From: MGIIb-O3 sp046710875
Lineage (GTDB): Archaea > Thermoplasmatota > Poseidoniia > Poseidoniales > Thalassarchaeaceae
Length of the DNA: 32,112 nt
NCBI GenBank assembly: GCA_046710875.1
Contig: JBKEHQ010000005.1
Span: forward strand, 1 to 32,112
Reading direction: 5' to 3'
The notes under the pieces were generated by a model. It made no database searches. It saw only the letters and a list, made by a program, of their open reading frames with translations, and was not told the DNA's origin. Numbering within the stretch: the stretch's first letter is position 1; each line of letters opens with the position of its first letter. Shown piece by piece: positions 1-8,846 of this stretch. Position numbers and translations under genes: made by a program.

Positions 1-990
1 ATCAGGTATCCTATCTGTTTTTCCTGAATTTAGCCATTCACTGTGTATTTTCTTAATAGTTGAAACCCAAGCATCAATATTAATTGGATCAATTAAGCAA
101 TTATGAGGAATGACTTCGTTATGCGCAGGTAAATTAGCAGCCACCACTGGACATCCTGAAGCCATGGCTTCGGCTGGAGGATATCCAAAACCTTCAGAAA
201 TACTTGGAAATAATAATGCTTCAGCATGCTGGAAAAATGATATAAGTTGTACTTCGGACGCTTTTATTTCGCTTCCAATTTTGACTAAATTTATATCTTC
301 TTTGACGTCATTAGGAAGATTTGAAATTATTTCGTCAATAAAATCTAATCTTTTTCGTTTATCATTTGAACCAACAGTAATTAATAAGCATTTTGAAGTA
401 TCATCATATTCAGAAATAATATCTCTAGATATTGGATTTAAATATGGATTCCAATAATCAATATCTATATCATTTCGTACTAATGCTGTCTCTTTTCCAG
501 GAAATAATTTTTTAACATCAGATCTTGTTTCTTCTGAAATACAAATCAGAAGATCGGCTCTATTGATTCCAGCCTTTATTCGTAATAAATCTCTTTTCCT
601 AATCATATTTGGTTTTTGTTCGCCAACTGAAATATATACATCACCAGCTCCAATTGTTCTTGGCCTGATGTGAAATAAGTCATGTATAGTGACCACAACT
701 GGTATTGAGGAATTATGAGGTACCAAATGAGCTTGTTCTTGATCAGTTATATGTAAAAGGTCGATTCCCATTTTTGATGTTTCTTCCGATACTAGTTTTG
801 GGTGTTGTTTCCATCGTTTAAAAATACTTAAGAATATATTTGAAACAATTTGGTGTTCAATTACTTTTACTTTAGTCCAATTAGGCACCAGGGCTCGATT
901 TAATACTGAAACAATTGAATTATGGGCTCTACCAAGTCCATTTGTAATGGATAGCGAACCGCCCCGAGCCAAAAGAACTCGTCGAACCAT
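1..990 (-). CDS. GT4-family glycosyltransferase, C-terminus cut by window edge
   Basis: The minus strand is open from an ATG at 988-990 to base 1, giving 330 residues with no stop, so the C-terminal end lies outside the window. The C-terminal half carries the GT4 donor-site signature SEGFGYPPAEAM, an EX7E motif with glutamates near residues 266 and 274, followed by GCPVVAA. It is preceded by the ITVGSNDKRKR strand-loop typical of the GT-B C-terminal domain. The family transfers sugars from nucleotide-sugar donors, here probably to surface glycans or lipid-linked glycans at the cytoplasmic membrane face. The sugar and acceptor cannot be read from sequence. It is divergent from a second GT4 gene with 52 bases between the two start codons, suggesting a shared promoter region. 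Family is certain, specific role unknown. Confidence 0.88.
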   Translation of the reverse strand, partial: MVRRVLLARGGSLSITNGLGRAHNSIVSVLNRALVPNWTKVKVIEHQIVSNIFLSIFKRWKQHPKLVSEETSKMGIDLLHITDQEQAHLVPHNSSIPVVVTIHDLFHIRPRTIGAGDVYISVGEQKPNMIRKRDLLRIKAGINRADLLICISEETRSDVKKLFPGKETALVRNDIDIDYWNPYLNPISRDIISEYDDTSKCLLITVGSNDKRKRLDFIDEIISNLPNDVKEDINLVKIGSEIKASEVQLISFFQHAEALLFPSISEGFGYPPAEAMASGCPVVAANLPAHNEVIPHNCLIDPINIDAWVSTIKKIHSEWLNSGKTDRIPD

Positions 991-1042
991 GACTTCGCCG
1001 TGAGATGTTGAACTTAAATGAGAACGTGTTATCTGAAAGATT

Positions 1043-2281
1043 ATGGACAGTTATGCCGAGACTTCGGCTGATACAAATCAGTCATTAATAGTAGCAAAGG
1101 GAAGTTTTGCTGCCATGGGTGGTGCGGAGAGGGACTTATTAAGAATAATTCCTTCCTTAACAAAATTTTTTGATGTAAAAGTTGCTACACTCAACTCAGT
1201 TCCAGAACTAGAAAAATTATGTAAAAAGTTCAATATTCCATTATTTACTCCAAAAAATCCATGGAAAATGCCTAGAGATATAATATCTACAATATTGGAT
1301 ATCGGAATTAATTCTGCAACAAGAGCATGGAAAAATTGTGAAGGACTGAGTTTAGAAATAAAGTCTGCAGATGCAATTCATATTGTAAGCGGAGATGGAA
1401 GTTTTGGATTATTAAAATACATTCCAGTAAATCTACCTTGTCATTTACACTTATTAGAGCCACATAGGGGCCTACATGAAGACGTATTGCATTTTGATAT
1501 CCAAGGCAAATCTAAAAGAAATTTAAAATTAACAAAATTATTACTTTCATATGCCAAAATGAAGGATGAGTCAATAATTAAAAATTTTAATAATCGTAAT
1601 CATTCATCAATAAGCAGTAACTCAAATTATTCATCAGAAAGAGCAAAACTAGTATATGGAATTCAAACCGGCGTTTTATGGCCATGTGTCGATATATCGG
1701 AATTCCCTCAAGAAGATACTAATGACATAGTTAATCCATATGATTCTGATGATGATTATGTGGTTGCCATAGGCAAAGCAAGTTTTGTAAAAGGGAGTTG
1801 GGAAACAATTTCAATGATATCTGGCACTAAATTATCACTAGTTCATGTTGGAGGGGGAAACCCTGAAGACATAGTAAAACTACAAGATCATGCAAAAAGA
1901 TTGTCAGTAAATTTTTGGGTTGCACCAAGATTATCTTCATCTGAACTGGTGACATTAATGCGAAATTCAAGGGCTGTAATTAGTATGGCGTATGGAGAAG
2001 CTTTTGGATTGACTCCGATAGAAGCATTTGCAGTTGGAACACCTGCTATATTTGTAAATGAAGGCGGATTTAGAGATACAATAAGTGATGATTTGAATGG
2101 TAGATTACTAGAAAGAGATGATATCTCTAGTTGGCATGAAGCATTAAAACAAGCAAAGAATGTTAATAATAGGGAAAGGTGGATGATTGCAGGCAGAGAG
2201 AAGATACTAAAATTAGATTTAAGCCCACAGGAACATGCTAAAAGAATAAAAGAATTATTTTTTAATCTTCGTATTCAATAA
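1043..2281 (+). CDS. GT4-family glycosyltransferase
   Basis: A 412-residue GT-B-fold glycosyltransferase. The N-terminal part has AAMGGAERDLLR, the glycine-rich acceptor-side loop common in GT4 enzymes. The C-terminal domain has VAIGKASFVKG and the EX7E motif GEAFGLTPIEAF (glutamates near 319 and 327), followed by GTPAIFVNEGG. No signal peptide or membrane segment is apparent, so it should act in the cytoplasm or at the inner membrane face. It starts at the first ATG after the divergent promoter. Its last 20 bases overlap the end of the convergent membrane-protein gene. A stretch near residues 155-200 (lysine/asparagine/serine-rich) looks like a variable insertion. Pairing with the divergent GT4 suggests a small glycan-assembly locus; donor and acceptor are unknown. 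Confidence 0.88.
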   Translation: MDSYAETSADTNQSLIVAKGSFAAMGGAERDLLRIIPSLTKFFDVKVATLNSVPELEKLCKKFNIPLFTPKNPWKMPRDIISTILDIGINSATRAWKNCEGLSLEIKSADAIHIVSGDGSFGLLKYIPVNLPCHLHLLEPHRGLHEDVLHFDIQGKSKRNLKLTKLLLSYAKMKDESIIKNFNNRNHSSISSNSNYSSERAKLVYGIQTGVLWPCVDISEFPQEDTNDIVNPYDSDDDYVVAIGKASFVKGSWETISMISGTKLSLVHVGGGNPEDIVKLQDHAKRLSVNFWVAPRLSSSELVTLMRNSRAVISMAYGEAFGLTPIEAFAVGTPAIFVNEGGFRDTISDDLNGRLLERDDISSWHEALKQAKNVNNRERWMIAGREKILKLDLSPQEHAKRIKELFFNLRIQ

Positions 2282-2858
2282 TTTCTCCGAATTTTGATAC
2301 AGTAATAATTGAACAAATTCCAGTTAAAATTATTATAATAGATAATAATGGATGAATAACTATTGTAGAATTGATAGGGAACCAAAAAGGGATTAAGTCC
2401 AATAATGATTCATTTCTAACTAATTTTCCTCCAATTGATGCTATCGTTATAGTCATAAAGAAAGCTAAAATCGCAGTTGAAACTTGTAAAATATTAAGCT
2501 TTTTATTCTTCCAAAGATTTGGTCCTAACCGTACTCTTCCAATAACATATGAAACCCAAAAACCCAATGCTAATCCACTATAAACAAATTTATTGTATAA
2601 TAATATCGAGCCAGCAGGATCTCCGGCTACTGAAAGAGTTCCGGACATTATAGAAAATGGCATCATTATTGTACCTAGAATAGCCCCAATAAGTGCTGCC
2701 CTGTCCATCGTTAATAATTTATTTTCTGAAATATTGAATTTATCAATTGGCGATTTAAATGCATATTGTAAACACATAATTGTACAAATTACAGATAGTG
2801 TCAAACTTCCAATTGTTATTTCTACCATTGCGGCATGAAAAGTTGCTGCTCCGACCAT
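2262..2858 (-). CDS. Multi-pass membrane protein, third gene of surface operon
   Basis: 198 residues with four or five hydrophobic helices, near residues 8-32, 52-75, 86-108, 122-145 and 165-188. Histidines sit at the ends of the first and last helices (FHAAMVEITIG near residue 7 and VIHPLLSII near 167). That pattern is reminiscent of small haem- or metal-binding membrane proteins such as DUF2231, but I cannot confirm a family. Its ATG overlaps the stop of the upstream gene by one base (TAATG), so the two are translationally coupled. The upstream partners are exported proteins with Cys-Cys-His motifs, so this may be their membrane partner (inference). The 3' end overlaps the convergent glycosyltransferase by 20 bases. 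Confidence 0.75.
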   Translation of the reverse strand: MVGAATFHAAMVEITIGSLTLSVICTIMCLQYAFKSPIDKFNISENKLLTMDRAALIGAILGTIMMPFSIMSGTLSVAGDPAGSILLYNKFVYSGLALGFWVSYVIGRVRLGPNLWKNKKLNILQVSTAILAFFMTITIASIGGKLVRNESLLDLIPFWFPINSTIVIHPLLSIIIILTGICSIITVSKFGEIIEYED

Positions 2859-3940
2859 TACTTATGAATCTCCTTTTTATCATCATTTTCTGGAATCCAC
2901 TTTTCGGCTATTGTATCCCAAAGCCACCCAGGGTATTCGGAACTCCTGATTAATTTTGCTTTAATATCCTCATTTTTAGAGTCTTTAGAGTTAATCTGTT
3001 TTTTATCATTTTGAGATTTAAATGCAGATTGTAGACTAATAATAAAACCAGTTATTATACATGTGAATGCAAATGCTTGAAGCCTGGCGCCAAGTAATGA
3101 ACCTGCAAAAACTGGTGGAATAGTACCAATAGTTAACCATGGTTGTTCCACTGGAAAATCATCATTATATGTCGTAATCATATATTTTATTTCTATATCT
3201 CCAGTTGTGAATGGTAAAAATACTTCCCAAGAATTTTCATTAATAGGATTAATTTGTGCTTGATGTATAGTGTTATCACCTTCTAATTTCCATTTTGCCG
3301 TTATTTGATTTGTATTTTTTGTGTTTATTATTAATGGTGAATTGTCTCCAGATATACGGTATTGTGGAGCAATCCAAGTATCAGAAAATCCGGGTAAATT
3401 TTCTGGAGGGGATAGAATTTTAATATTATACGCTTCAGAAACTCCTGTCAGTGCTAGATTATCAGGATTATTCAATTTACCATGATTAATTTGGACATAC
3501 AAATTTTGCTCACCAATTTGTATAGGTGCGGTTAATATCCATGTTAATATTACATTTCCACTATTCGGAATCATGACCTCAACATAATTATTTATTCCCC
3601 CATTAGGATCTTGAATTATTTTCCAACCATGATCATTAGGTTGGTCACCATTGCCATTCAAGGAACTCAAAAGAAAAACCCCGAGAAGGTTTTCTTTTGA
3701 TGAACTCTCTAAACTAACATTTACATTAATTGATACTGCAGTACCTGCAAAAATTATTTCATTGGCATCGATGAAAATTTTTCCTTCGGATACTTGAGAG
3801 AGCGAGGGATCTCCATGACATGACCCTCCGCATGTAAAATCCCTATTTCCATCTTCGTTTCCTCCCGGATTACCTAAAGTCATATTTGTTGATGATAAAA
3901 TAATAAATAATCCGATTAAAGTGATTATTCTAGATTTCAA
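2858..3940 (-). CDS. Exported Reeler/choice-of-anchor-V-like protein with CX3CH motif
   Basis: 360 residues. Residues 1-23 look like a signal peptide. A Cys-Cys-His motif FTCGGSCHG follows (C37, C41, H42; spacing CX3CH rather than CXXCH). Residues about 50-175 form a beta-rich domain resembling Reeler/choice-of-anchor-V domains, where a CXXCH-like motif commonly sits just before the domain. A second beta region spans about 185-270. One membrane helix lies near 283-305, then a cytoplasmic lysine-rich tail ends in a tryptophan motif, YPGWLWD...EKWIPE. Topology is therefore outside-helix-inside. The ATG overlaps the upstream stop by four bases and the downstream gene overlaps by one, making a compact operon. 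Covalent haem or other metal binding is possible but unproven with this spacing. Confidence 0.78.
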   Translation of the reverse strand: MKSRIITLIGLFIILSSTNMTLGNPGGNEDGNRDFTCGGSCHGDPSLSQVSEGKIFIDANEIIFAGTAVSINVNVSLESSSKENLLGVFLLSSLNGNGDQPNDHGWKIIQDPNGGINNYVEVMIPNSGNVILTWILTAPIQIGEQNLYVQINHGKLNNPDNLALTGVSEAYNIKILSPPENLPGFSDTWIAPQYRISGDNSPLIINTKNTNQITAKWKLEGDNTIHQAQINPINENSWEVFLPFTTGDIEIKYMITTYNDDFPVEQPWLTIGTIPPVFAGSLLGARLQAFAFTCIITGFIISLQSAFKSQNDKKQINSKDSKNEDIKAKLIRSSEYPGWLWDTIAEKWIPENDDKKEIHK

Positions 3941-6579
3941 ATTCTTTTCCTCCCCTTAAGAACATTCAAGAATATACTTGAAATTCCCATCATGATTAAC
4001 AAAATTGATAGTGGAATTGATAATGTTGATGAATCAAAAGAATTTGAAGCATCAAAGTTAGATGCAGTAGAGGCATTTATACTAATTATATTAGTGCCAT
4101 TTTCACCAATCCAAATAACTTCTTCGCCATCATAGTACGTCGTTATAGAATAATATAGCGTAGTTCCAATAGGTACTTTTTCGGACCACTTACTTTCGGA
4201 TGTAGTTGCAATTGGAGTTAATTTTTTAGATTGGTGATCTTCAAATAGTGAAAGAATTGGAGAAGTTGATCTATAAATATTAAAATCAGTGGGACTTCCT
4301 TTCCATGCCCATTCAAGATTTATGTCAGATCCATCCAAAGACGCAATAATTGAATCTACAATTAAAATATCTTCAATAATAATTGTCTCATAAGTTGTAT
4401 TGCGGGACCCCATATCATCCGTAACTGATAGTTGAACCAAATATTGCCCGGTTTCAAGTAGTAAATTTATATTCTGGCCATTTATTTGATAGTCGTCTAT
4501 AGTCCATAACCAACTATTTATTGTTCCATCTAAATCAAATGATTTTGAAGCATCTAACATAATTGGTACGCCGGGAATGATAGTTTCTGGAGAATATGAA
4601 ATTCTAGCTTCGGGATGGTTATTTGATATAGATATTGAAAGGATAGAGAAATTACTGAGCCCCAATGGATCAGTTATTTCAACTAAAATAGTCCATGTTT
4701 GTCCAGGCTCCAATCTTTCAGATGAAACAAATGTCAAATTATCTAGTTCGGGAACATGAAAACCATTTCTTGACCATTGAATATCAATATTGAGAATACT
4801 ATCATCTGGATCATAATAATCAATTTTTGCTATTAGATTGTACTGAGAAAAGATATTTTTATTATCAGTAGAATTAAGTCCATTCATCAAATTAAGAGAG
4901 CCTTCATTTCCATTTTCCAGATATATTTGAGGTTTTTCCGGAGCTGCATTTTTAATTAATATCGAGGGGCTTTCTAACAATAATCCTTGATTAACGCCGT
5001 CTTTGGGAGTGACTTGAAATGACCATATTTGCCCTCTTTCTGTAAATGATGAATTTATAGTCTTAAAACCATCATAATCAGGCATTAATACTCCATCAAT
5101 AAACCATCTCAAGGTACTGTTTGATTCTTCATCTTGATCTTCATCATAATATATCCAAGATGCATGAAAATTATCGACAGTAGTTATTTCTTTATTTGGA
5201 ATTATATTTGCTGAATTTATAATGGGAAGGCTATTTATGATTGTTACGTTATCAGAATTTGCCCAAACTGACCACGTTAATCCGTCACTAGCTCTAGCAG
5301 AAAAATTCCAATTTTCCCCTTTTTGTGTTAATGTTGAAGGCACTATTTGTAGATTATTTAATGAATAAACTTGGATACCATTCTGGAACCATATAATTTC
5401 TAAGTCTTGAATTTCATCATTATCAATATCTGAAAAATTTATCGAAGCTTGGACATCAATGTTCGTGTAATAATCATAATAGAATGGTGAGATAATTATC
5501 GTTGGCGGAGTGTTAGAAACACCAATAATTATTTCATTGCTCCAAATAACCTGGCCAAAATCTTGGCCATCGTTAGGAGTTATCGATACTTGCCAAATAT
5601 CCCCAGGCCTAATCATTATGCTAGGAATTGAAGTAAAGTTATCGATTTCATTTTGTCTTAACCCATCAAGATACCAATGAATTGATGTACCTTCTTCATC
5701 ATCTCCATCTAAATCTGAAAAATTATACGATAGAGATATTCCATCTGAATCATCAGGATTTTCAGGAAAGGTGAAAAAATTTGTAACTGAAGGTGGGGAA
5801 TTACCAATTAATATAGGTCCTAATGAGATATTTTCTCCTAAATCTATGCCATCGGATGGAATAATAGTTACTTTCCAATAATCTCCTTTGGTGATTAAAG
5901 AATTTGGTAAAGAAGGCAAGTTATCTACTTCAGAAATGTCGACATCATTTAACTTCCAATTTATTTCCGTATTTTGTTCAATATCTCCGTCAGAATCAAA
6001 AAATGTATAATTAATTGATAATCCTGTCATTTTAGTAGGATTAATAGGTATAAATGATAATGAGTTTGCTTCTGGAGGCGTATTGTTCGTAGTTATTTCT
6101 GTAGAAGTAAAAGGAGAGATGATTCCCCATGAATCCCCATTTTTATTTCCGTTACCATTTGCCGATAAGACAGCTAACTCAAAGATTACATTTCCTGAAC
6201 CCGTTGATGGGGCATCCCAATAAAGTCCCCAACTTCGATAGTCGGGAGATGTATGAGTAGCCTGGTTACCAGCAGAATTAATCTTGACGCTCCCAATACT
6301 CATTCCAGTAGAAAGAGTACCTCGACTTACTTCTAAAGAAAATCCTCCATCAGAACCTGTAACACCTCCACTAAATCCAATCGATATGGAATACGATTGA
6401 TTTGGAGTGTATGTAGAAGGAAAATTATGAGTCGGAGTTGTGACTGGCGTATTCGAAGTATGGCAACTACAACCATTTGATGAATTAAATTTACCATCTT
6501 CCTTAGCTATTACAGGACTACATATTGACATCACAAGAATGAATACAATCGCCATACTTACTCGGTTAGCATGACCCAT
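3937..6579 (-). CDS. Large surface protein: CXCH motif, Reeler-like domain, Ig-like repeats, PKD, C-terminal anchor
   Basis: 880 residues. Domains in order: signal peptide (1-25); a Cys-Cys-His motif NGCSCHT (C37, C39, H40; CXCH); a Reeler/choice-of-anchor-V-like domain (about 50-160) with the GDSW ending; five Ig-like repeats of about 95 residues (165-653); a PKD domain (about 656-735, with LDASKSFDLDGTI and SWLWTIDD); a fibronectin-III-like domain (about 738-830, with FNIYRS); and a C-terminal membrane helix (about 852-873) followed by the basic tail KGRKRI. It is thus a membrane-anchored protein projecting from the cell. It leads an operon with two more membrane proteins (4-base overlap with the next). 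The first half of the N-terminal domain is clearly related to that of the next gene. The function could be adhesion, ligand capture or redox; none is proven. Confidence 0.8.
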   Translation of the reverse strand: MGHANRVSMAIVFILVMSICSPVIAKEDGKFNSSNGCSCHTSNTPVTTPTHNFPSTYTPNQSYSISIGFSGGVTGSDGGFSLEVSRGTLSTGMSIGSVKINSAGNQATHTSPDYRSWGLYWDAPSTGSGNVIFELAVLSANGNGNKNGDSWGIISPFTSTEITTNNTPPEANSLSFIPINPTKMTGLSINYTFFDSDGDIEQNTEINWKLNDVDISEVDNLPSLPNSLITKGDYWKVTIIPSDGIDLGENISLGPILIGNSPPSVTNFFTFPENPDDSDGISLSYNFSDLDGDDEEGTSIHWYLDGLRQNEIDNFTSIPSIMIRPGDIWQVSITPNDGQDFGQVIWSNEIIIGVSNTPPTIIISPFYYDYYTNIDVQASINFSDIDNDEIQDLEIIWFQNGIQVYSLNNLQIVPSTLTQKGENWNFSARASDGLTWSVWANSDNVTIINSLPIINSANIIPNKEITTVDNFHASWIYYDEDQDEESNSTLRWFIDGVLMPDYDGFKTINSSFTERGQIWSFQVTPKDGVNQGLLLESPSILIKNAAPEKPQIYLENGNEGSLNLMNGLNSTDNKNIFSQYNLIAKIDYYDPDDSILNIDIQWSRNGFHVPELDNLTFVSSERLEPGQTWTILVEITDPLGLSNFSILSISISNNHPEARISYSPETIIPGVPIMLDASKSFDLDGTINSWLWTIDDYQINGQNINLLLETGQYLVQLSVTDDMGSRNTTYETIIIEDILIVDSIIASLDGSDINLEWAWKGSPTDFNIYRSTSPILSLFEDHQSKKLTPIATTSESKWSEKVPIGTTLYYSITTYYDGEEVIWIGENGTNIISINASTASNFDASNSFDSSTLSIPLSILLIMMGISSIFLNVLKGRKRI
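4621..6087 (-). repeat. Five tandem ~95-residue Ig-like repeats within the surface protein
   Basis: Residues 165-653 of the 880-residue protein divide into five units, most of which start with a proline-containing N-x-P-P-type segment. Each carries an acidic D-x-D-x-D/E loop, a W-x-x-D/N-G-type strand, a 'P-S-x-x-T/R-x-G-x-x-W' segment and a 'P-x-D-G' loop. Unit starts are near residues 165, 260, 356, 450 and 546. Units 1 and 2 are the most alike; unit 5 is the most diverged. The acidic loops would suit calcium binding (inference). Confidence 0.7.
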
Positions 6580-6640
6580 ATTCTTTTGGGAAAGAGGGAG
6601 TTGACATAAATTATTGTGAAATGAGGTCGTTTATCAGTTG

Positions 6641-6648
6641 AATATATG
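6641..6648 (+). promoter_or_regulatory. TATA box for the HADH/ECH gene
   Basis: AATATATG is centred about 27 bases before the ATG at 6672. At the usual archaeal TATA-to-start distance, transcription would begin at or very near the start codon, implying a leaderless transcript. Confidence 0.5.
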
Positions 6649-6671
6649 GGCAAGATTGCTTTGGGCAGTAT

Positions 6672-8747
6672 ATGAGTTCAATCAAGACTGTTGCTATCAT
6701 TGGGTCCGGAAATATGGGTTCAGGCATTGCTCAGAAATCTGCACAAGAGAATTTTGAAATACAAATGGTAGATAGAGAAGAGAAGTGGGTTAATCATGGT
6801 CAAGAAATAATTTCAAATTTATTAGAACAAGCATTAGAAAGAAGAATATTCAATATTGATCAAGTTAACGCAATTAAAGAAAAAATCTCTGGAGTTGTTG
6901 GGACTAACAATGTAGATCCTAAAACAGATTTAGTAATTGAAGCAGTTTTTGAGGATTTTAATGTCAAGAAAGATGTATTTACTATCCTCGATCAAGTTTG
7001 TAATGAACATACAATATTAGCAAGTAATACATCATCACTCTCTGTAAATGATTTGGCCAAATCTAGCGGTAGACCTGATCGTTTTATTGGATTACATTTC
7101 TTTTATCATCCTGCAAAAAATAGATTAGTAGAAATAATTCCTGCTGAAAGTACAACAAAAAATACTTTGAAGGCTGTTGAAACATATTGTAAAACAATGG
7201 GCAAAGTAGTTATAATTTGTAAAGATAGACCTGGGTTTGTAGTTAACAGATTTTTTGTTCCTTGGTTAAATGAGGCATGCATCTTACTGCAAGAAGGTGT
7301 AGCTACAGCAGCACAAATAGACTCAATAGCACGTGATGAATTTAACATAGGAATGGGGCCATTTGCACTAATGAATTTAACAGGGCCAACAATTGCCCTA
7401 CATGCCACTGATTATTTAGCAGAGCAACTAGATACTCCAAGATATAATGGTGCTAAAAATCTTAGAGAAATGGTTGATAAAGGAGAATTATGGAAAATAG
7501 GAGATGAAGAATATTATGATGGAACCTTATCTATAATTGTCAAAGAGAGGTTATTGGGACAAGTTTTTGCAGTAGCAGGGCAAATAGTTGATGAAGAAAT
7601 ATGTTCTAAGGAAGATGTAGATAGGGGTGCTAAAGTCGGCCTTAGATGGGATGAGGGCCCATTCGAAATAGCTAATAGGATTGGGATTGAAGAAGCGTAT
7701 CGTATGGCTGAAAAGTATTGTAAATTAGTCAATTTTAAAATCCCAGTTACATTAGAAAATCAATTTAATATTTCTGAAGATTTTATATTCTCATATATTG
7801 ATGTTGAAATAAATGACAGTATTGCAATAGTAAGGTTGAATCGTCCTGAAGCAATGAATGCATTGAATGTTAAATTAGTAACTGAGTTGGGTGATGTAAT
7901 AGACGGATTAAATCAAAATAATAGTGTAAATACAATCGTACTAGAAGGTGCAGGTAAAGCATTTGTAGCAGGAGCAGATGTAAAATTCTTCGTAGATAAG
8001 ATAAACGAGGATTCATTCCAAGAAATATATGACTTTACTGCTCATGGCCATGAAGTATTAAATAAAATTGAGAATAGTCCTAAAGTTACTATTGCGCTCA
8101 CTACTGGCTTAGCCCTAGGTGGAGGTTTGGAACTTGCTCTTTCTTGTGACTATAGGATAGGTACAAATAGAACACAGTTTAGATTTCCGGAAACTAATAT
8201 AGGAATATATCCTGGCCTAGGAGGTACTCAGAGAACAACTAGAATTTGTGGATTGGAGATTGCCAGATATGCAATACTGGCAGGTAATTTTTTAAATTCT
8301 GAAACAGCAAAGGCATTTGGTTTATTGACCCATCTTGTTGATGTAAATGATATTGATAAAACCATTGATGAGATTATGAATTTGGGTAAAAATAATGATA
8401 AATATCTTAAAAATTCAATAGATGAAAGTCATTCAATAGTTAAATTTGCAAGAAGTTTTTATACTGATGAAAATTTATATAGTATCCTAAATGGATCTGA
8501 TTTAGAAGATTTTGATATGAGTGATAATCAAGTCTCTAAACAGATAAAGTCCCTATCTCGAACTGCACCAATAGCCCTGAATATCGCATCAAAGTTATTA
8601 GATATTGCAAATAATAAGGATACAGAATTTAATCAAGGATTGAAGCAGGAATTAGATAATTTAGAACATATATTTAGTACATCTGATTCGTTAGAAGGCT
8701 TATCTGCTTTAATCGAAGGAAGAAGAGCCAAATATAAAAATTCATAA
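6672..8747 (+). CDS. Bifunctional 3-hydroxyacyl-CoA dehydrogenase/enoyl-CoA hydratase
   Basis: A 691-residue fusion catalysing two beta-oxidation steps: hydration of enoyl-CoA and NAD-dependent oxidation of 3-hydroxyacyl-CoA. Residues 1-370 are the dehydrogenase. They carry the Rossmann motif GSGNMGSG (11-18), the catalytic-histidine region HFFYHP (H142), NRFFVP and a second C-terminal dehydrogenase domain. Residues 372-691 are a crotonase-fold hydratase with AGADV (oxyanion loop), GGGLELA (E487) and FPETNIG (E507), which match the two catalytic glutamates of active hydratases. The order dehydrogenase-then-hydratase is that of archaeal fusions and the reverse of bacterial FadB. No thiolase or acyl-CoA dehydrogenase is adjacent. 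The start is supported by the TATA box 27 bases upstream. Confidence 0.95.
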   Translation: MSSIKTVAIIGSGNMGSGIAQKSAQENFEIQMVDREEKWVNHGQEIISNLLEQALERRIFNIDQVNAIKEKISGVVGTNNVDPKTDLVIEAVFEDFNVKKDVFTILDQVCNEHTILASNTSSLSVNDLAKSSGRPDRFIGLHFFYHPAKNRLVEIIPAESTTKNTLKAVETYCKTMGKVVIICKDRPGFVVNRFFVPWLNEACILLQEGVATAAQIDSIARDEFNIGMGPFALMNLTGPTIALHATDYLAEQLDTPRYNGAKNLREMVDKGELWKIGDEEYYDGTLSIIVKERLLGQVFAVAGQIVDEEICSKEDVDRGAKVGLRWDEGPFEIANRIGIEEAYRMAEKYCKLVNFKIPVTLENQFNISEDFIFSYIDVEINDSIAIVRLNRPEAMNALNVKLVTELGDVIDGLNQNNSVNTIVLEGAGKAFVAGADVKFFVDKINEDSFQEIYDFTAHGHEVLNKIENSPKVTIALTTGLALGGGLELALSCDYRIGTNRTQFRFPETNIGIYPGLGGTQRTTRICGLEIARYAILAGNFLNSETAKAFGLLTHLVDVNDIDKTIDEIMNLGKNNDKYLKNSIDESHSIVKFARSFYTDENLYSILNGSDLEDFDMSDNQVSKQIKSLSRTAPIALNIASKLLDIANNKDTEFNQGLKQELDNLEHIFSTSDSLEGLSALIEGRRAKYKNS

Positions 8748-8768
8748 ATATAATTATTTATTTAAATT

Positions 8769-8796
8769 TTAAGAGTTGGTAATACTCTCTTCTTTT
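8769..8796 (+). terminator. Weak hairpin and T-run after HADH/ECH gene
   Basis: An AGAGT...ACTCT inverted pair (about 8773-8788) is followed by a T-rich stretch, 22 bases past the HADH/ECH stop. Archaeal termination depends mainly on T-runs, so this is a plausible but weak terminator. It overlaps the possible microprotein frame on the other strand. Confidence 0.25.
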
Positions 8797-8846
8797 TCAG
8801 TTATCTCAAATACTTCTTCAACCCAATTCTCTAAAAATTTATCCAT
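8769..8846 (-). CDS. Possible 25-residue acidic microprotein
   Basis: Between the HADH/ECH gene and the first regulator the minus strand encodes MDKFLENWVEEVFEITEKEE followed by SITNS and a stop. A purine-rich GAGGGG lies five bases before its ATG, a good Shine-Dalgarno match compared with other starts in the window. An in-frame ATG also lies five codons upstream (8861). The peptide is amphipathic, acidic and likely helical, with no recognised family. It lies in a regulatory gap, so it could be a chance reading frame. Confidence 0.3.
   Translation of the reverse strand: MDKFLENWVEEVFEITEKEESITNS

Noticed and set aside
110..457. Plus-strand open frame of 115 codons
   Set aside because: It is antisense to the clear GT4 glycosyltransferase on the minus strand and has no family features.
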